The position numbers were made by a program, and so were the translations under genes. Below the pieces are notes generated by a model, which made no database searches, was not told where the DNA came from, and worked only from the letters and a program-made list of their open reading frames with translations. This document shows, piece after piece, positions 7,516 to 10,883 of a DNA stretch of 10,883 nt; within the stretch, counting starts at the first letter, position 1; each line of letters opens with the position of its first letter. The stretch is from contig JADFMC010000033.1 of NCBI GenBank assembly GCA_022564085.1, forward strand, positions 1 to 10,883, written 5' to 3'. This DNA comes from Fidelibacterota bacterium (GTDB lineage: Bacteria > Fidelibacterota > Marinisomatia > SCGC-AAA003-L08 > TS1B11).

Positions 7516-8352
7516 CTAGTGGCTGCGCCCAAGGCTCTCTATCAACTTCAGAACCTCAGCCTGCCCCGGCAGCTCCAGCGTCATGTGGTGCAGCTGGTAA
7601 TGCACCAGCTCAAACCCGGAATCACCGGCTTTAAACCGAATTTCGCCTACGTAACCGGCACCGCCCCCGGCCTGCACAATGGGCACTCCCTCCACAATCA
7701 GCGGAGTTTCCACCACTGTTTGCGAGTGCCCACCGATTATCAGGTCGATTCCCGGATATTCAGTGGCAATTTCCTGATCATTGTCAAAACCGGCATGCGA
7801 CAGCAGGATGCGAAACGTACCGGGCGGCAGATCTGCTTCCAGCCAAGCCGCAAGTTGCGTCCTCCAGTCACCCAGGTCAAGCCCGGCAAATACGTCCGGC
7901 GGATAGAACCGCATCGTCCCAGGGTGGAAAATCGGGAGTACCGAAAAGTCAACACCGCCCTTTGTGATCAGGACCGCTGTCCCCGGCGTTTGAACCAACG
8001 GCTGCAGCTGCTTATACTCAGGGGTGCCGTAGGCTACGTCCTGGTCACCGAGATTTATGATGTCAAAATCGGTGATCCGAAAGGCCGCGGTAACGATGGC
8101 CTGCACCTCAGGGGCCAGGTAGTCGATGAAGTTGTCACCGTTGTCCACCACCAGTACATCGGGGTTCGAATCCCGGTAGGTCTGGATGAACTGGGCCCGC
8201 TTTTCCAGCCCTCCCAGCGGCAGATCGGGGCACAGGCAATTCTCAATGGCCCCATTGGCGCTATTGGTGAAGAGGATGGAAAACTGTTGGGCCGGGAGCT
8301 GGGTTGTGGAGCACAGTAGCAGTAGCAGTGGCAGAAACTTGGGTGCGGGCAT
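7516..8352 (-). CDS. Exported UshA-type metallophosphatase-like protein with CxC site
   Basis: The 278-residue protein has a signal peptide (MPAPKFLPLLLLLCSTTQLPA) and a fold resembling calcineurin-type phosphatases of the UshA/5'-nucleotidase and SoxB group. In order one sees SILFTNSANGAIENCLCPD (25-43) in the position of the TNDxHG motif, PLGGLEKR (45-52), VLVVDNGDNF (67-75 region), IINLGDQDV (98-106) in place of GNHE, ILLSHAGFD (182-190) and LIIGGHSQ (204-211) in place of GHxH. The blocks are in the right order, but several metal ligands are replaced: D-x-H in motif 1, N-H in GNHE and the last H. The CLC pair (39-41) followed by PLGGL recalls the CxC/UxC subgroup called UshA-like (seleno)proteins; here it is the all-cysteine form. 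The UshA C-terminal domain is absent. ATG 8352 is chosen over an upstream frame extension for its signal peptide and strong ribosome binding site. Substrate unknown; phosphoesterase activity is doubtful. Confidence 0.75.
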   Translation of the reverse strand: MPAPKFLPLLLLLCSTTQLPAQQFSILFTNSANGAIENCLCPDLPLGGLEKRAQFIQTYRDSNPDVLVVDNGDNFIDYLAPEVQAIVTAAFRITDFDIINLGDQDVAYGTPEYKQLQPLVQTPGTAVLITKGGVDFSVLPIFHPGTMRFYPPDVFAGLDLGDWRTQLAAWLEADLPPGTFRILLSHAGFDNDQEIATEYPGIDLIIGGHSQTVVETPLIVEGVPIVQAGGGAGYVGEIRFKAGDSGFELVHYQLHHMTLELPGQAEVLKLIESLGRSH

Positions 8353-8360
8353 CAATCGGG

Positions 8361-8366
8361 TCCTCC
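8361..8366 (-). promoter_or_regulatory. Strong ribosome binding site fixing the start of the CxC phosphatase-like gene
   Basis: Minus-strand GGAGGA lies eight bases before the ATG at 8352. It decides the start against the in-frame codon at 8412, which would add 20 residues of non-signal-like sequence before the hydrophobic core. Confidence 0.75.
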
Positions 8367-8393
8367 AGCTAGTTGCGCATGGCCCCACGCTTC

Positions 8394-8407
8394 CCTTCCT
8401 AGGAAGG
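8394..8407. promoter_or_regulatory. Perfect 14-bp palindrome upstream of the CxC phosphatase-like gene
   Basis: CCTTCCT-AGGAAGG is a perfect inverted repeat without spacer, about 40 bp before the start codon at 8352 and just downstream of the terminator hairpin. Its position suits an operator, but there is no second copy in the parts I inspected and no regulator gene nearby. Function is unproven. Confidence 0.25.
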
Positions 8408-8412
8408 ACCAA

Positions 8413-8451
8413 ACCAAAAGAAAACCGCCGTAACCGGCAGACAGCCGGTTA
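8413..8451 (-). terminator. Intrinsic terminator between the T9SS protein gene and the CxC phosphatase-like gene
   Basis: Perfect 8-bp arms TAACCGGC (8431-8438) and GCCGGTTA (8444-8451) flank a five-base loop. Read on the minus strand, the hairpin is followed by CGGCGG and then a T-rich run (TTTTCTTTTGGTTT, 8414-8427). That arrangement matches a Rho-independent terminator, although the U-tract starts six bases late and is interrupted. It would end transcripts of the gene finishing at 8577, about 125 bases upstream, and separate it from the gene starting at 8352. Confidence 0.5.
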
Positions 8452-8528
8452 TTTCAGCAACACCCGCGCCCTGCTCCTGAGCCGGGGGGAGGGTGCCTGG
8501 ACAGCTATTTCACCCACCCCATTCACTC

Positions 8529-8543
8529 CCCGCCGTTGGCGGG
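8529..8543. other. Short GC-rich hairpin after the T9SS protein gene
   Basis: CCCGCC-GTT-GGCGGG forms a 6-bp perfect stem with a three-base loop, 34 bases past the stop codon at 8577. No T-tract follows on either strand. It may protect the transcript's 3' end. Confidence 0.3.
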
Positions 8544-8553
8544 ATCCCATCGG

Positions 8554-8574
8554 GTATCCAATATCGAGTATCCA
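8554..8574 (+). repeat. Degenerate 7-bp tandem repeat (three units)
   Basis: GTATCCA, ATATCGA and GTATCCA stand head to tail directly after the T9SS gene's stop codon; all fit RTATCSA. Similar heptameric mini-repeats occur in intergenic DNA of some environmental bacteria, to my recollection. Three units is short, so chance is possible. Confidence 0.4.
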
Positions 8575-8576
8575 GA

Positions 8577-10883
8577 TTATTTCAACAATAGCATCTTACT
8601 AGTGTACATCCGTCCTTGCGCCCGGAAGACGGCAAAATAAATCCCCGTGGCTACGCCGTTTCCATACCTGTCGCGGCCATCCCATACCACCTCAAAACGT
8701 CCCAGGTCCTGCCATCCTTCATACAGGGTGGTGATCTCCTGGCCCAACAAGTTGTAAATCTTCAGCGACACCGGCGCCGGGCGGGTCAGGCTATATTGCA
8801 GACGGGTGCTGGGGTTGAAAGGATTGGGATAGTTTTGCGCCAGGGCAAAGTCAACCGGTAGCAGCGCCAGGGCCTGATCAACTGCCTGGCCCACATATTC
8901 GGCGCTGCCCGCCATTACCTTCAGATAATATGGGTAGCGTTCGCTATAATCGGTGATGGCAGCCGGGACTTCACCAGCGGTAAGATCATATACGGCCCGT
9001 TGCTGGAGATCCATCAGCACAACCTTGTTTCCAGACGGTAAGTCGCCCTCCAGCCGGGAGGACAGAGCGATGGGACCGGTGGCATTCTTGGTGCGCAGTT
9101 GCAGGTCCCAGGTCCCGTCGGTTTCTTCCCAGGAGCGAATGTCCGAGGATAACGCGGTTAGAGTCCCGCCCCACTCCGGCCGTAACATGACCAGGGTAAT
9201 GTAACCATCGATAAAAGGCGGCTCGGGAGCATCGAAGCGGTCCAGCTGCTCACTGGCCCCCTTGATCCGCCCGATGGAGTTGGCTATATCGGTGTAATAC
9301 TCACCTCTTAGGGACAGGTGCATGAGCCAGCCATCCAGTTCCTCAGGTTCGGTGGCCTTGGCCAGCAGCATTGGCCCCGGCACGGCACTCAAGATCAGGG
9401 TTTCGGCAGTGACACCCCTATTATAGACCGCATAACCACCCCAAGGTAACATTGTGCCCCGTTCGGCGGTCCAATCGGAACCGTTATAAGTGATGGGGCC
9501 GTGGAACAAAGAATCATTGAACAGGACCGGAAACGAGAACGGAAATGGATTGCCGATCAGGTTCCACCCGGGTGCCAGTTCGATGTCAAAGCCCTCCAGC
9601 TCCTTGGTCCGACCGGCCGTCAGTGTGAAGTTCAGACCGGAATTAATCCTCTGGTTGATCCAATATCCTACACCGGCCTTCAGATTACTTGGGGAGGCAT
9701 AACTACCAGTGTTGCTATTATAGGCAAACACCTTCCAGGTACGATCACCTGATTCCAACTCCAGTTCTTCACCGATATTGAAGCTCAGGGAACTATTTGT
9801 CAAGAAACTGGGTACCGAGAACAGGCGCCAGGTGCTGTCGGGTATACCGTTGGTGTTGGTGAACATGCCCGGAAGGGTACTGGTACCCAAAGTATTATCG
9901 GGGTAGCTCACCGGTACCGATAGCGGGGCGGTAAGAGTGTCATTATTGGCCCCGTCAACCGCTTTGATCTGCATCACCAGCCCGGTAAATCCTACTTCGC
10001 TGCCAGGGATGGTATAGCTGTACTCGCCAGGATCGCCTTCCAGCATGGTCCTGACCGAGGTATCGGCGATCCCACCCCCACCGGCCAGATAGATCAACTC
10101 CACCACTGGCGAACCGCGGTCATCGCTAACCTGGGCCGTCACGTTCAGGTCGCTACCTATCAATGTGGCTTGCGGCCTGGCAAAGCTGATGCTTGGCGCG
10201 ATAATATCCGGCGTAGCAGTCCCCAGTATGAAATCACTGAAGAAAGTGATGTTGGGGAAGGTCGCCGAATGATCGGTGGCGGCGCTGGCAAAGGTCCTGA
10301 TCTCCCACGCTCCGGTGTCACCGGTGGGGCGACTAAGGAGCTTGATTCTGCCGGGTTCATCCTGGTATTCCTGAGGAACGGCCCCCGCGCCCAGTTCGAA
10401 GGTGATTTCCAGATCAAAACTGCCACTACCGGTATAGTCAAACCTCCACGAAATGGTGGTGGTCAACAGCTGCAATGTGTCGGGAATTTGTCCGGTGGGC
10501 GCCTCGGTGATCAAGGCCACCTCGATCACATCATCACCCGAACCCGTGAAGGAGCCGATATCCAACACCACCCCGGTGGATGGGAATTCCACTGTCCCGG
10601 TGTCGGTAATGGTTTGTACGTCCACAATCTCGTTCTCCGAGGCCGGGGTGGTGAAACTCTGAATGTTAGTGGCCTCTATCATCGGCCCGCCGCCCTGGCT
10701 GGCCTGGGCTTTGAAGATATAAGTAGTGTTGAGAGCAAGCCCGCTGGCCCAGGCTGACACTATAATCGGTACCGTGCCGCTCACCGGATTCTGGCCCGAT
10801 GGAAACGACAGGATAGTGCCGGGAGTGGCCTCATCCCAAAGTTCGAAAACCACGACGGTTGGAAGCCCATCAGGCATTACTTC
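8577..10883 (-). CDS. Large secreted protein with Ig/FN3-like domains and a T9SS type A sorting domain (5' end missing)
   Basis: The frame stays open to the right edge, so the N-terminus and signal peptide are missing; at least 768 residues are visible. Counting from the Met at base 10877, residues 1-80 look like the end of a fibronectin-III-like module (VPIIVSAWASGLALNTTYIFKA region). About 90-220 is a beta-rich segment, and 222-325 resembles an Ig-like domain (APSISFARP...DVTAQVSDD-type pattern). Residues 435-448 (APGWNLIGNPFPFS) are a motif common in secreted FCB proteins, and DAPEPP (549-554) marks another beta module. The last 90 residues are the sorting domain: ALAQNYPNPFNPST (678-691), IYNLLGQEITTLYEG, VVWDGRDRYGNGVATGIY and KMLLLK. 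This domain directs export through the type IX system and is usually removed or anchored at the surface. The visible part contains no cysteine. It is likely a cell-surface or secreted structural, adhesive or enzymatic protein; no catalytic domain is visible. Confidence 0.88.
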   Translation of the reverse strand, partial: EVMPDGLPTVVVFELWDEATPGTILSFPSGQNPVSGTVPIIVSAWASGLALNTTYIFKAQASQGGGPMIEATNIQSFTTPASENEIVDVQTITDTGTVEFPSTGVVLDIGSFTGSGDDVIEVALITEAPTGQIPDTLQLLTTTISWRFDYTGSGSFDLEITFELGAGAVPQEYQDEPGRIKLLSRPTGDTGAWEIRTFASAATDHSATFPNITFFSDFILGTATPDIIAPSISFARPQATLIGSDLNVTAQVSDDRGSPVVELIYLAGGGGIADTSVRTMLEGDPGEYSYTIPGSEVGFTGLVMQIKAVDGANNDTLTAPLSVPVSYPDNTLGTSTLPGMFTNTNGIPDSTWRLFSVPSFLTNSSLSFNIGEELELESGDRTWKVFAYNSNTGSYASPSNLKAGVGYWINQRINSGLNFTLTAGRTKELEGFDIELAPGWNLIGNPFPFSFPVLFNDSLFHGPITYNGSDWTAERGTMLPWGGYAVYNRGVTAETLILSAVPGPMLLAKATEPEELDGWLMHLSLRGEYYTDIANSIGRIKGASEQLDRFDAPEPPFIDGYITLVMLRPEWGGTLTALSSDIRSWEETDGTWDLQLRTKNATGPIALSSRLEGDLPSGNKVVLMDLQQRAVYDLTAGEVPAAITDYSERYPYYLKVMAGSAEYVGQAVDQALALLPVDFALAQNYPNPFNPSTRLQYSLTRPAPVSLKIYNLLGQEITTLYEGWQDLGRFEVVWDGRDRYGNGVATGIYFAVFRAQGRMYTSKMLLLK

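Noticed and set aside
7481..7516. Upstream GTG start for the double thioredoxin (12 extra residues)
   Set aside because: The extra residues precede a good signal peptide, and the ATG at 7480 has its own Shine-Dalgarno sequence.
7369..8319. Long plus-strand open frame (316 codons) opposite the phosphatase-like and thioredoxin genes
   Set aside because: It overlaps two minus-strand genes with clear motifs and signal peptides. Its own translation shows no domain, and it looks like an antisense shadow of GC-rich coding DNA.
7516..8352. Possible selenocysteine in the UshA-like protein
   Set aside because: The frame contains no in-frame TGA, and both positions of the CxC are ordinary cysteine codons.
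10170..10757. Plus-strand open frame of 195 codons opposite the T9SS protein gene
   Set aside because: It is Gly/Arg-rich low-information sequence antisense to a continuous beta-domain protein, so a shadow frame.

Overview
The window looks like a chromosomal segment of a Gram-negative bacterium of the FCB superphylum, for example Marinimicrobia, KSB1, Calditrichaeota or Ignavibacteria. The main reason is the right-hand gene, whose protein ends in a textbook type IX secretion (T9SS) C-terminal sorting domain (QNYPNPFNPST...IYNLLGQE...VVWDGRD...GIY...KMLLLK). Several other products carry export signals. The assignment below superphylum level is inference.

Layout. Positions 1-889 (minus strand) hold two nucleotide-sugar epimerase genes. 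One is the start of a GalE-like gene that runs off the left edge. The other is a GDP-mannose-3,5-epimerase-like gene that loses homology after about 145 residues and looks like a truncated or decayed copy. A 433-bp intergenic stretch follows. Then on the plus strand come an 823-residue Wza-like polysaccharide export protein with about six SLBB repeats (1323-3794) and gmhA, sedoheptulose-7-phosphate isomerase (3958-4530). The left half is therefore a surface-glycan locus: sugar-nucleotide epimerisation, heptose synthesis and export.

From 4553 rightwards every gene is on the minus strand. In transcription order they are: a large T9SS-secreted protein cut by the right edge (8577-10883); a 224-bp gap with a good intrinsic-terminator hairpin; an exported UshA-type metallophosphatase relative with a CxC site and eroded metal-binding motifs (7516-8352); an exported protein made of two tandem TlpA-like thioredoxin domains (6392-7480); and a fused ATP sulfurylase/APS kinase (4553-6265), which converges on gmhA.

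How the genes may work together. The export protein, GmhA and the epimerases fit capsule, exopolysaccharide or LPS assembly. The Sat-APS kinase fusion makes PAPS, which could feed sulfation of such a glycan or sulfate assimilation; no sulfotransferase or PAPS reductase is visible here. The CxC phosphatase-like protein next to a double thioredoxin is the most interesting pair, suggesting a periplasmic thiol/sulfur redox function. No rRNA, tRNA, CRISPR array, insertion sequence or phage gene was seen.
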